Shown here piece after piece: positions 11,163-18,599 of a stretch of DNA of 64,000 nucleotides. The first letter of the stretch is position 1, and the number at the start of each line of letters is the position of its first letter. Source of the stretch: IDS-8 sp035304345 (lineage in GTDB: Bacteria; Pseudomonadota; Gammaproteobacteria; Steroidobacterales; Woeseiaceae); the NCBI GenBank assembly GCA_035304345.1, contig DATGQE010000021.1, positions 1 to 64,000 of the forward strand, written 5' to 3'. Made by a program: the position numbers and the translations under genes. A model generated the notes under the pieces. The model searched no databases. It saw only the letters and a program-made list of their open reading frames with translations, and had not been told where the DNA came from.

Positions 11163-12575
11163 TCAGGAAGGCTCGGTGCGGCGTTTCGCGTAGGACTCGG
11201 CGGACAGCCCGTACTTGTTGAGCAGGTCGTACAGGGTCGGGCGCGTCACGCCGAGCTGCTCGGCGGCACGGGAAATGTTGCCGAAGTTCCTCATGAGCGC
11301 GGTGCGTATCGCCTTCGACTCGGCGCGCCGGCGCACCTCGCGCAGGTTGAGCGTCTCCTCGCCGGCCTCCACCCCCTCGAGGCCCAGGTCGACGGCCGTC
11401 ACCTGCTTGCCGTCGGCCATGATGACCGCGCTCTTGATCTTGTTCTCGAGCTCACGAACGTTGCCGGGCCAGGAATAGGCCTCGATCGCGCGGTTCGCGT
11501 CCTCGCTGAACGTGAGGCTCCTGCCCTGCTGCTTCGCGTACCTGGCGAGCAGCGTCCGTGCAAGGATCAGGCGCCCCTCCTCGCGCTCGCGCAAGGGCGG
11601 GATCTCGATCGTGATCTCGCTGACGCGGTAATAGAGATCTTCCCGGAAGCGGTTGAGCGAGATGAGCTCGGCCGGGTTCTGGTTCGTCGCGCACACGACG
11701 CGCACGTCCACCGGGATCTCCTCCCGGCCGCCCACGCGCTCGATCACCCGCTCCTGCAGGAAGCGCAGCAGCTTCGCCTGCAGCGACAACGGCATGTCGC
11801 CGATCTCGTCCAGGAACAGCGTACCGCCGTTCGCGTGCTCGATCTTGCCGGGCGTCTGCCGGCTGGCACCGGTGAACGCGCCCTTCTCGTACCCGAAGAG
11901 CTCGGATTCCAGCAGGTTCTCCGGGATGGCGGCGCAGTTGATGGCGACGAAGCGGTTCTCGGCACGCGGGCTCAGCCGGTGCAGCGCCTGGGCAAGCAGC
12001 TCCTTGCCGGTGCCGCTCTCGCCGAGCAGGAGCGTGGTGACGTTGGTCGGCGCGATCTTCTCGATCATGCGACAGACCTGCAGCATCCTCTCGCTCGCGG
12101 CGACGATGCCCAGAAGAGGCGATTCGCTGGCCTGGTTCTGCAGGCGGCGGTTCTCGCTCTCGAGCTCGCTGATGTTGAACGCCCGCTCGACGAGGAGCTG
12201 CAGCGTGTCCGTGTCGACCGGCTTCTGGTAGAAGTCGTAGGCGCCCATGCCGACCGCGCGCAGGGCGTTCTCCTGGTCGCCGTGGCCGGTGACGACGATC
12301 ACCTTCGTGTGCGGCGACAGGCGCAGGATCTCCTGCAGCGTCGCCAGCCCCTCCTCCACCCCCTCCGGGTGCGGCGGCAGGCCGAGGTCCTGGAGCACGA
12401 CCGGCGGGTCGTGGCGGCGCAGCTCGGCGATGGCGGAGGCCCGGTCCTCGGCCGTCACGACCTCGTAGGACTCGAAGCACCAGCGAAGCTGGTTCAGGAG
12501 CCCCACGTCGTCTTCGACGATGAGTAGTTTCCGACTGTCGTTCACGCCCACGGTCTTGTCGTCCGCCGCGCTCAT
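11163..12575 (-). CDS. prsR: PEP-CTERM-box-type response regulator PrsR
   Basis: 470-residue sigma-54-dependent response regulator. The receiver domain has phosphoacceptor Asp63 in VVLQDLGLPP, a Pro-rich sequence characteristic of the PrsR family. The AAA+ domain has GESGTGKE and GAFTGA, and a Fis-type helix-turn-helix ends the protein (NISRAAEQLGVTRPTLYDLL). The family occurs with exosortase/PEP-CTERM and exopolysaccharide genes and normally pairs with kinase PrsK, which is not in this window. I chose the ATG at 12575, which begins just before the receiver fold; an upstream in-frame ATG at 12653 would add a basic, low-complexity extension. Several strong sigma-54 sites lie within a few kilobases and further on in the polysaccharide locus. 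Confidence 0.9.
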   Translation of the reverse strand: MSAADDKTVGVNDSRKLLIVEDDVGLLNQLRWCFESYEVVTAEDRASAIAELRRHDPPVVLQDLGLPPHPEGVEEGLATLQEILRLSPHTKVIVVTGHGDQENALRAVGMGAYDFYQKPVDTDTLQLLVERAFNISELESENRRLQNQASESPLLGIVAASERMLQVCRMIEKIAPTNVTTLLLGESGTGKELLAQALHRLSPRAENRFVAINCAAIPENLLESELFGYEKGAFTGASRQTPGKIEHANGGTLFLDEIGDMPLSLQAKLLRFLQERVIERVGGREEIPVDVRVVCATNQNPAELISLNRFREDLYYRVSEITIEIPPLREREEGRLILARTLLARYAKQQGRSLTFSEDANRAIEAYSWPGNVRELENKIKSAVIMADGKQVTAVDLGLEGVEAGEETLNLREVRRRAESKAIRTALMRNFGNISRAAEQLGVTRPTLYDLLNKYGLSAESYAKRRTEPS

Positions 12576-12682
12576 TGTGTGCCGCCCGGCAGGCGGGTGC
12601 AATGTTGCCCGGGCGCGGCGCCCCGGGCGAGGACGCGTGCCACGTTTCGGCACGGCTCACCCGGGGCCGCGGGCCGCCGTCG

Positions 12683-13372
12683 TCACTGGATGGCGCGGTG
12701 CGCCTCGTTCGACAGCTCGCTTTCGAGCCCCTGCGTGTCGTAGGCGATCATGGCGAAGTACCAGTCGCCCGGGACCAGGTTTTCGACGACGTAGGTGGTG
12801 ACGCCGGGCGTCGCGATGTCGATCTCGTAGTCGTAGACGCCGGACATGCGGCCGTAGTGGATGCGATAGCCGGCGAGGTCGGTGAGCGCCGTGCCGTCGG
12901 CCCGTTCCGTCGGCGGCTCCCACGACAGCGTCGCCGAGCCCGTGCCCTCGCTTTCCCGGCGAACGACGAGCGAGTCGCTGTGCGTGGCGCCGGCGTTGTC
13001 GGTCACCGTCACGGTGATCGTCGTGGTGCCCAGCGCGATGGGCACGCCCTCGATGTTCCACGTTTCCGTTCCGGTGGCCGTGCCGGATTCGCCGTGGTCG
13101 GTCTCCCATTCCACGGAGACGATGCCGGCATCGCTGCTCGCGCTGCCCGAGAGGTCCATGGCATCGTCGGTGGTTTCGATTTCCGCCGCGTCGGGGCTGG
13201 TGATGACGACTTGCGGGCCGGCCGTGGGGGGCGGCTGCTCGGAGCCGCCGGCGCCGGGTGGTGAGGCGGGGTCGGCGGGCGGGGCACCGCCGGAACCGGA
13301 CGAGCATGCCGCGATCGAGAGGGTGAGCGCGAGAACCATCGATAGGGGTGATGCGGTCCGGTGTACTGTCAT
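12683..13372 (-). CDS. Lipoprotein with Ig-like/fibronectin type III domains, riboswitch-controlled
   Basis: 229-residue predicted lipoprotein. The signal ends in SIAACSS, then a Pro/Gly-rich linker, an Ig-like domain (about residues 55-140, VVITSPD to VTVTDNAG) and a fibronectin type III domain (about 145-229, LSWEPPT, GYRIHYGR and a C-terminal YDTQGLESELS motif). Such domains bind partners or carbohydrate at the surface. The ATG at 13372 has GAGG five bases upstream. Its leader of about 400 bases carries a GEMM-I c-di-GMP riboswitch, and further up a sigma-54 promoter and an IHF-like site, so expression appears doubly controlled. Function is otherwise unknown; a surface adhesin or matrix component is a guess from regulation and domains. 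Confidence 0.82.
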   Translation of the reverse strand: MTVHRTASPLSMVLALTLSIAACSSGSGGAPPADPASPPGAGGSEQPPPTAGPQVVITSPDAAEIETTDDAMDLSGSASSDAGIVSVEWETDHGESGTATGTETWNIEGVPIALGTTTITVTVTDNAGATHSDSLVVRRESEGTGSATLSWEPPTERADGTALTDLAGYRIHYGRMSGVYDYEIDIATPGVTTYVVENLVPGDWYFAMIAYDTQGLESELSNEAHRAIQ

Positions 13373-13515
13373 TCCTGCCTCTTCTCTGTCGTGTCGGCAG
13401 GCAATCCCCCCGCACCGGGACGCACCGGGCCAGCGGCTCGGCAGCCTGTCGGCCCCTCGGGGATGTACGAAGACCGCCTTACGGCGGCAGAACCACGGAC
13501 TCCCGTCGTTCTTTG

Positions 13516-13598
13516 CCCTGGCAACCCCGCTGTCCCCGGGACCGAAGTCCGAAGATCGGTGGCTTTGCGTCCCCGCCTTGCGGCGGGTTTGCCCTTTC
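13516..13598 (-). promoter_or_regulatory. c-di-GMP-I (GEMM-I) riboswitch aptamer
   Basis: On the minus strand the sequence shows the GEMM-I core in order: GGGCAAACC, a first hairpin closed by a GCAA tetraloop (CCGCC-GCAA-GGCGG), the invariant GACGCAAAGCCACC junction, a second hairpin (ACTTCGGT apex), and the closing AGCGGGGTTGCC that pairs with GGGCAAACC and contains the tetraloop-receptor region. It lies 144 bases upstream of the lipoprotein start. Downstream hairpins (CCGCC-GTAA-GGCGG near 13476-13493, and CCCC-GA-GGGG near 13455-13464) could form the expression platform. No U-run is present, so control is more likely through translation or Rho. The family binds cyclic di-GMP; the on/off direction cannot be inferred. 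Confidence 0.88.
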
Positions 13599-13786
13599 AG
13601 GTCGGGGCTAAGCCCCGCGTTTCTCGTCGCCGGGAGCATCCGCTCGCGCGCCGTTTGCGGACCCGCACGGGACTGCACCGGCGCGAAGCGTCGGTCTCAA
13701 GTCCCGTCGTGGCCGCTGCGTCGCTGTTGTCGACTTCTGGGTCGAGCGGCGGACATGACCCCCAAAGCGATGTCCCGGCTTCTAAG

Positions 13787-13801
13787 GCAAGCACCGTGCC
13801 A
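13787..13801 (-). promoter_or_regulatory. Sigma-54 promoter upstream of the riboswitch
   Basis: Minus strand reads TGGCAC-GGTGC-TTGC, matching the -24/-12 consensus TGGCAC-N5-TTGC at every specified base, with the required GG-N10-GC spacing. Transcription would begin near 13775 and pass through the GEMM-I element into the fibronectin lipoprotein gene. PrsR, encoded just beyond that gene, and GlrR are sigma-54 activators and obvious candidates to drive it. Confidence 0.85.
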
Positions 13802-13820
13802 GAGGCGATTTCCGTCTTGC

Positions 13821-13833
13821 AATCAACAAGTTG
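13821..13833. promoter_or_regulatory. IHF-like site upstream of the sigma-54 promoter
   Basis: AATCAA-CAAG-TTG matches the integration host factor consensus WATCAA-N4-TTR at all positions. It sits about 45-60 bases upstream of the predicted sigma-54 start, where IHF commonly bends DNA to bring an activator to the polymerase. An adjacent inverted repeat, GTTGT-GGA-ACAAC at 13830-13842, could be an activator half-site. Confidence 0.5.
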
Positions 13834-13842
13834 TGGAACAAC

Positions 13843-14008
13843 ACCGCCACCTGCCCCGCGCCGCGCTGTCGCCCGCGGCTGACAGGCGGGCCGCGCCCTT
13901 ATGCCCGTTTTGACATAAGCCACTGATGCCGCATGGCTTTCACCGCGTCGCCGAAAGGCGACAGGGCGTTACCCGGCTGACGAGATCCCGTGACGAGAGC
14001 GAATCGAA
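13843..14008. other. Non-coding stretch with a GAAA-capped hairpin
   Basis: No gene is seen between the sigma-54 control region and the bfd promoter. At 13947-13962 a perfect six-pair stem GTCGCC/GGCGAC is closed by a GAAA tetraloop, followed by a smaller GGG/CCC pairing at 13964-13974. It does not match a riboswitch I know. It could be an RNA element of the bfd-side transcript or chance in GC-rich DNA. Confidence 0.35.
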
Positions 14009-14037
14009 TTGACAATCATTCTCATTTGCGTTGGAAT
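14009..14037 (+). promoter_or_regulatory. Fur-like operator overlapping the bfd promoter
   Basis: A sigma-70-type pair TTGACA (14009-14014) and TGGAAT (14032-14037) with 17-base spacing precedes bfd. The sequence ACAATCATTCTCATTT inside it resembles the Fur consensus GATAATGATAATCATTATC. An operator between -35 and -10 would let iron-loaded Fur block transcription, as is usual for bfd. Confidence 0.65.
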
Positions 14038-14070
14038 CCGGCGCATTCGCGACTTTCAAGGTGCCAGCCG

Positions 14071-14280
14071 ATGTACGTGTGTATCTGCCGCGCGGTCACC
14101 GACAAAGAGATCCGCCGGGCGAAATCCGAAGGGCTCGGCACGCTCGACGACCTGCGCGACGTGCTCGGCGTCGCCACCGGCTGCGGGAGCTGCACGGCCA
14201 CGGTCGAATCCATCCTGGGCGAGCCCGACGCGCGCCCCGAGTGCGCCGGTCCCCGCCTCTACGTGCCCAGCGCCGCCTGA
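14071..14280 (+). CDS. bfd: Bacterioferritin-associated ferredoxin
   Basis: 69-residue [2Fe-2S] protein that donates electrons to bacterioferritin to release stored iron as Fe2+. The four cluster cysteines are in the family arrangement: Cys4 and Cys6 near the N-terminus (YVCICR) and Cys38 and Cys41 (TGCGSC). The ATG at 14071 begins directly at the conserved MYVCIC start; upstream in-frame sequence belongs to the promoter. The bacterioferritin gene follows on the same strand after 131 bases, with a second Fur-like site between them. The C-terminus (after residue 52) is a short Pro/Glu-rich tail. Confidence 0.95.
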   Translation: MYVCICRAVTDKEIRRAKSEGLGTLDDLRDVLGVATGCGSCTATVESILGEPDARPECAGPRLYVPSAA

Positions 14281-14302
14281 CCGCCTGCCGCTCTCGGGCG
14301 GC

Positions 14303-14325
14303 AAATGCAATTCATTATCGTTTTG
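14303..14325 (+). promoter_or_regulatory. Fur-like site upstream of bfr
   Basis: The AT-rich sequence AATGCAATTCATTATCGTTTT stands out from its GC-rich surroundings and shares the ATTCATTATC part of the Fur consensus. It lies about 90 bases before bfr, suggesting separate iron control of this gene. The match is weaker than that before bfd. Confidence 0.45.
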
Positions 14326-14411
14326 ATTCGCGGCCATTTTTTTCCCAGCCGCCTGCCGCTCGGGTATGATGTCCCGGCAGTCTCCCCGGGGGCGTCAGGC
14401 AAGGACAGGCA

Positions 14412-14876
14412 ATGAAGGGCGATTCCACCGTCATCGAGCATCTCAACCGCGTGCTCAAGAACGAGCTGACCGCGATCAACCAGTATTTCCTCCACTCCCG
14501 CATGCAGAAGAACTGGGGGTTCCACAAGCTCGGCGACCGCCAGTACGAGGAGTCGATCGACGAGATGAAGCATGCGGATGCGGTGATCGAGCGCATCCTG
14601 TTCCTCGAAGGGCTGCCGAACCTGCAGGATCTCGGCAAGCTGAACATCGGCGAGGACGTGCCCGAGCAGCTCCAGGCGGATCTGGACCTCGAGCTCGACG
14701 CCCGCGCCGACCTGCAGGCGGCGATCGCCTACTGCGAATCGCGCAAGGATTACGTCACCCGGGACCTCTTCGACTCGATCCTGAAGTCCGAGGAGGAGCA
14801 CATCGACTGGCTGGAAACCCAGCTCGAGCTGATCGAGCGCCTCGGGCTCGAGAACTACCTGCAGTCCCAGACCTGA
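14412..14876 (+). CDS. bfr: Bacterioferritin
   Basis: 154-residue haem-containing ferritin that oxidises Fe2+ and stores it as a mineral inside a 24-subunit shell. All ferroxidase ligands are present in canonical positions: Glu18, Tyr25, Glu51, His54, Glu94, Glu127 and His130. Met52, which binds haem between paired subunits, is also there (DEMKHAD). Length is typical of the family. It follows bfd, whose product releases the stored iron. Confidence 0.97.
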   Translation: MKGDSTVIEHLNRVLKNELTAINQYFLHSRMQKNWGFHKLGDRQYEESIDEMKHADAVIERILFLEGLPNLQDLGKLNIGEDVPEQLQADLDLELDARADLQAAIAYCESRKDYVTRDLFDSILKSEEEHIDWLETQLELIERLGLENYLQSQT

Positions 14877-14972
14877 CCCGCTCCCACGCGCGGCGAGGCC
14901 GGCTCCCGTCGAATCGCCCCGGTCCCTGACGACCGGTTCTCGACGGCCCGTGTATGATCGAGGGCTGCGGCC

Positions 14973-16067
14973 ATGCACCAGGAACTGCTTCGCTACCACC
15001 GCCAGACGTTGCTGCCGGGCTTCGGCGAGGCCGGCCAGCGGCGCCTCCTCGCCTCCACCGCGCTCGTCATCGGCTGCGGCGCGCTGGGCAGCGCGGCCGC
15101 GGATCTCCTCGTGCGGGCCGGCGTCGGGCGGATCGTGATCGTCGATCGCGACTACGTCGAGATCACGAACCTGCAGCGCCAGGTGCTGTTCGACGAGCAC
15201 GACGTGGCGGAGGCCCTGCCGAAGGCCGAGGCCGCGAGGCGCAAGCTCGAACGCATCAACTCCTCCGTACAGGTCACGGCCGTCGTCGACGACCTGAACC
15301 ATCGCAACATCGAGCGCATCGCAGCGGGGGCCGACGTGCTGGTGGACGGACTCGACAACTTCGAGACCCGTTACCTCGCCAACGATTTCGCCGTGAAGCA
15401 CGGCGTGCCGTACGTGTACGGCGGCGCGGTCGGGACGTCCGGCGCGGCGTTCGCCATCCTGCCCCACACCGCCGGCGGCGATGCCCCGTGGGAGCGCGGG
15501 GAGCAGGCGCACGCGACGCCGTGCCTGCGATGCCTGTTCGAGGAAGCGCCGCCGCCCGGCACCATGCCGACCTGCGATACGGTCGGCGTGCTCGGCCCCC
15601 TCGTCGTCATGATCGCCGCCTTCGAGGCCGCCGAGGCGCTCAAGATCCTGACCGGCCACTACGACCGCGTGTGCCCCACCCTGCTCAACCTCGACCTGTG
15701 GGCCAATACCGCCCTGTCGTTGAAGGTCGCCGGCGCGCGTGACCGGACCGACTGCCCCTGCTGCCGCCAGCGCCGGTTCGAGTTCCTCGAGGGCCGCGCC
15801 GGCTCCAGCGCGGTCGCGCTCTGCGGCCGCGACGCCGTGCAGCTCACGCACCGCCAGGCGGCCGGCGCGGTCGATCTCGCGACCGTCGCGGAGCGCCTGC
15901 GCGCGCACGGCGACGTCAAGGCGAACGCCTACCTCGTGCGGGCGTCGCTCACGGAGAACGGGCGGCCCTACGAGCTGACCGTGTTCGGCGACGGTCGCGC
16001 GATCGTCAAGGGCACATCGGAACCGGCGGCGGCGCGCAGCGTCTACGCCCGGTACGTCGGAGCCTGA
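14973..16067 (+). CDS. ThiF/MoeB/HesA-family E1-like adenylyltransferase
   Basis: 364-residue enzyme that adenylates the C-terminal glycine of a ubiquitin-like sulfur carrier. It has the nucleotide-binding GCGALGS (34-40), the NLQRQVLF segment with the catalytic arginine, a CxxC (184, 187) and a CPCC (261-264) that should bind zinc, and Cys201 in the CDTVGVLGP segment, where family members carry the reactive cysteine. It exceeds MoeB (about 250) by a C-terminal domain of roughly 100 residues that I cannot name. The ATG at 14973 has GAGGG eight bases upstream. A small protein ending Gly-Gly is encoded two genes downstream and is a plausible substrate. Whether it serves molybdopterin, thiamine or another pathway is not decided. 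Confidence 0.87.
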   Translation: MHQELLRYHRQTLLPGFGEAGQRRLLASTALVIGCGALGSAAADLLVRAGVGRIVIVDRDYVEITNLQRQVLFDEHDVAEALPKAEAARRKLERINSSVQVTAVVDDLNHRNIERIAAGADVLVDGLDNFETRYLANDFAVKHGVPYVYGGAVGTSGAAFAILPHTAGGDAPWERGEQAHATPCLRCLFEEAPPPGTMPTCDTVGVLGPLVVMIAAFEAAEALKILTGHYDRVCPTLLNLDLWANTALSLKVAGARDRTDCPCCRQRRFEFLEGRAGSSAVALCGRDAVQLTHRQAAGAVDLATVAERLRAHGDVKANAYLVRASLTENGRPYELTVFGDGRAIVKGTSEPAAARSVYARYVGA

Positions 16068-16162
16068 GCGGCCGGAGCGGTGCTGTCGAATCGGACCGCT
16101 CCAGGACGACCAAAAGCCAGGTGGACCGGGATCGCCGGTCCGGGACCCAAGGGAGAACGCCA

Positions 16163-17353
16163 ATGACCGCAATCCGGGTACTGGTCGGCACCCGCAAGGG
16201 CGCCTTCATCCTCACGTCGGACGGCAAGCGCGAGCAGTGGACCGTGGCCGGGCCGCACTTCGCGGGCTGGGAGGTGTACCACATGAAGGGATCGCCGGCG
16301 GATCCCGACCGCATCTACGCGTCGCAGTCGAGTAGCTGGTTCGGCCAGGTCATCCAGCGCTCGCGCGACGGCGGCAGGACCTGGGAGCAGCCGGCTTCGA
16401 TGGACGATCCCGTGCCCGCCGACGACGGCAGCGGCATGCCGCGCGGCGAGAGCAACAAGTTCGTGTACGACACCTCGGCGGAGACCGGCCGCCCGCTCAC
16501 CACGCACATGTGGTACGACGGCACGCAGCATCCGTGGGAGTTCGCGCGCGTCTGGCACCTCGAGCCCTCGCCGCACGACCCCGATCTCGTCTACGCGGGC
16601 GTCGAGGATGCCGCGTTGTTCCGCTCGACCGACGGCGGACGCTCGTGGCACGAGCTTGCGGGGCTGCGCGGCCACGAGTCCGGGCCGTCCTGGCAGCCGG
16701 GCGCGGGCGGCATGTGCCTGCACACCATCCTGATCGACCGCGACAAACCGGAGCGGATGTTCACGGCCATCTCCGCGGCGGGGGCGTTCCGCACGGAGGA
16801 CGGCGGCCGGAGCTGGCGCCCCGTGAACAAGGGCCTCGTGTCGAACTTCATCCCCGACCCCACCGCGGAAGTCGGCCACTGCGTGCACCGCATCGCGATG
16901 CACCCGAGCCGGCCGAACGTCCTGTTCATGCAGAAGCACTGGGACGTGATGCGCTCCGACGACGGCGGCGACTCGTGGACGGAAGTGAGCGGCGACCTGC
17001 CGAGCGACTTCGGTTTCCCGATCGACGTGCACGCGCACGAGCCCGACACGGTCTACGTCGTCCCCATCAAGAGCGACTCCGAGCATTACCCGCCCGAAGG
17101 CAGGCTCCGGGTCTACCGCAGCCGCACGGGCGGCGGCGACTGGGAGCCGTTGACGAAGGGCCTGCCGCAGCAGGATTGCTACGTCAACGTGCTGCGGGAT
17201 GCGATGGCCGTGGACACGCTCGATCCCTGCGGCATCTATTTCGGCACCACCGGCGGGCAGGTTTACGTGTCCGCCGACAGCGGCGATCACTGGATACCGA
17301 TCGTGCGCGACCTGCCCGCCGTGCTGTCCGTCGAGGTGCAGACGCTGCCATGA
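16163..17353 (+). CDS. BNR/sialidase-like beta-propeller protein
   Basis: 396-residue cytoplasmic protein (no signal peptide) built from BNR-type repeats. Repeated Ser/Arg-x-Asp-Gly-Gly-x-Ser/Thr-Trp motifs are visible (SRDGGRTW, STDGGRSW, TEDGGRSW, SDDGGDSW), consistent with a propeller like that of sialidases, YCF48 and VPS10 proteins. I see no sialidase catalytic set, so enzymatic annotation is unsafe. The ATG at 16163 has GGGAGA upstream. Its stop overlaps the start of the ubiquitin-like gene (ATGA), so the two are translationally coupled and probably act together. Confidence 0.83.
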   Translation: MTAIRVLVGTRKGAFILTSDGKREQWTVAGPHFAGWEVYHMKGSPADPDRIYASQSSSWFGQVIQRSRDGGRTWEQPASMDDPVPADDGSGMPRGESNKFVYDTSAETGRPLTTHMWYDGTQHPWEFARVWHLEPSPHDPDLVYAGVEDAALFRSTDGGRSWHELAGLRGHESGPSWQPGAGGMCLHTILIDRDKPERMFTAISAAGAFRTEDGGRSWRPVNKGLVSNFIPDPTAEVGHCVHRIAMHPSRPNVLFMQKHWDVMRSDDGGDSWTEVSGDLPSDFGFPIDVHAHEPDTVYVVPIKSDSEHYPPEGRLRVYRSRTGGGDWEPLTKGLPQQDCYVNVLRDAMAVDTLDPCGIYFGTTGGQVYVSADSGDHWIPIVRDLPAVLSVEVQTLP

Positions 17354-17646
17354 TTCGCGTCGTCCTGCCGCAGCACCTGCGTACCCTGGCGCGCGTCGAG
17401 GGCGAAGTGCGGCTCGACGTCCCCGAGCCGGTGACGACCGCCGCGATCCTCGACGCGCTCGAAGCGCGCTACCCCATGCTCTGCGGGACGATCCGCGATC
17501 ACGTGAGCCGGCAACGGCGTCCCCTGGTGCGTTTCTTCGCCTGTGCGGAGGACGTCTCGCACGACCCGCCGGACACGCCGCTGCCCTCGCCCGTAGTTTC
17601 GGGCGCCGAGCCGTTCTACATCGTCGGTGCGATCGCCGGCGGCTGA
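17350..17646 (+). CDS. MoaD/ThiS-like ubiquitin-fold protein with C-terminal Gly-Gly
   Basis: 98-residue beta-grasp protein. The N-terminal strand (MIRVVLPQHL), the ILDALEARYP helix and the end FYIVGAIAGG match MoaD/ThiS sulfur carriers, which work through an exposed C-terminal diglycine that is adenylated by a ThiF/MoeB enzyme. It is slightly longer than MoaD (about 81) with a Pro-rich insertion around residues 70-85. Its ATG overlaps the propeller gene stop by four bases. The E1-like enzyme lies directly upstream of the propeller gene. The role, whether cofactor sulfuration or protein tagging, is unknown. Confidence 0.85.
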   Translation: MIRVVLPQHLRTLARVEGEVRLDVPEPVTTAAILDALEARYPMLCGTIRDHVSRQRRPLVRFFACAEDVSHDPPDTPLPSPVVSGAEPFYIVGAIAGG

Positions 17647-17660
17647 CCGGCGGGGCGAGG

Positions 17661-18431
17661 CTACAGCGTCCCGGTCAGCCCGCCGTCCACCGGGAGCACG
17701 ACTCCCGTGACGTAGCTCGCGGCCTTCGAGGCGAGGAAGATCGCGGCGCCGGCCATGTCCGCGGGCTCGCCGATGCGGCCGCGCGGGATGCGCCGGACGA
17801 TCTCCGCGCCGCGGGTGGCGAGCGTATGCGCCATCATCTTGCTCGGGAACGGCCCCGGGGCGATGGCGTTGACGTTGACGTGCCGCGCGGCGAGGTGCCC
17901 GGCCAGCATGCGCGTCAGGTGGTGCAGTCCGGCCTTGCTCGCACCGTACGAATAAGTGGGGAGGTCGGTGACGTGCAGCCCGTCGACCGAGCCGATGTTG
18001 ATCACGCGTGCCGGATGCTCCGGGGTCGCCGCGGCCTCGAGCAGCGGCAGCAGGCGGCGAGTGAGGAAGAACGGCGACTTGAGGTTGAGGTCCAGGACCT
18101 TGTCCCAGCCGCTCTCGGGGAACGTTTCGAGCGCCTCGCCCCAGACGGCCCCCGCGTTGTTCACCAGGATGTCGAGCCTGGGCTCGCGCGCGGCGAGCTC
18201 ACGGGCCAGGTGCTCCACGCCTTCCGTGCCCGACAGGTCGGCGGGGATCGCGATGCACTCGCCCGCACCCGACAGGCGCTCGGCGGTCTCGCGGCAGGCG
18301 TCCTCCTTGCGCGAGGAGATGTAGGTCCGCACCCCGGCGGCGACGTAGCCCGCCGCGATCATCTCGCCGATGCCGCGCGAGCCCCCGGTCACGAGGGCCA
18401 CCTTGCCGGTGAGGTCGAAAAGATCGTGCAT
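17661..18431 (-). CDS. SDR-family oxidoreductase
   Basis: 256-residue classical short-chain dehydrogenase. It has the cofactor motif TGGSRGIG, the NNAG stabilising motif, the catalytic Ser in NIGSVDG and Tyr-x3-Lys in SYGASK, plus the C-terminal PVDGGLTG typical of FabG-like members. The Ser-Arg-Lys following the second strand (YISSRKED) suggests NADP preference. The substrate is not evident; family members reduce carbonyls in fatty acid, polyketide or small-molecule pathways. I chose the ATG at 18431; there is no strong Shine-Dalgarno. It converges closely with the ubiquitin-like gene. Confidence 0.85.
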   Translation of the reverse strand: MHDLFDLTGKVALVTGGSRGIGEMIAAGYVAAGVRTYISSRKEDACRETAERLSGAGECIAIPADLSGTEGVEHLARELAAREPRLDILVNNAGAVWGEALETFPESGWDKVLDLNLKSPFFLTRRLLPLLEAAATPEHPARVINIGSVDGLHVTDLPTYSYGASKAGLHHLTRMLAGHLAARHVNVNAIAPGPFPSKMMAHTLATRGAEIVRRIPRGRIGEPADMAGAAIFLASKAASYVTGVVLPVDGGLTGTL

Positions 18432-18554
18432 CGCCGCATGATAACCGAGCAGGAGCAAAACGGCCGCTCGCGGTGTAAGCCTTACACGCTGCTTGCACGC
18501 TGCGGCACCGGGACCGTGCCTTGGCGCCGCTGTCCCGACGCTTTCTTGTCGCGA

Positions 18555-18570
18555 GGCATCGAACTTGCAT
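18555..18570 (+). promoter_or_regulatory. Sigma-54 promoter before the polysaccharide deacetylase gene
   Basis: AGGCATCGAACTTGCA has the GG-N10-GC spacing with GGCA at -24 and TTGCA at -12. The predicted start (near 18580) leaves about a 20-base leader containing AGGGGTGAAGGG before the ATG at 18600. The core GGCATCGAAyTTGC is nearly identical to the site at 56726, which argues against chance. Confidence 0.7.
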
Positions 18571-18599
18571 GCCCGCCGGCAAAACAGGGGTGAAGGGAC

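Noticed and set aside
13947..13962. Riboswitch before bfd
   Set aside because: There is a neat GAAA-capped hairpin, but no surrounding conserved core. The Fur-overlapped promoter lies downstream of it, so it would not be in the bfd transcript.
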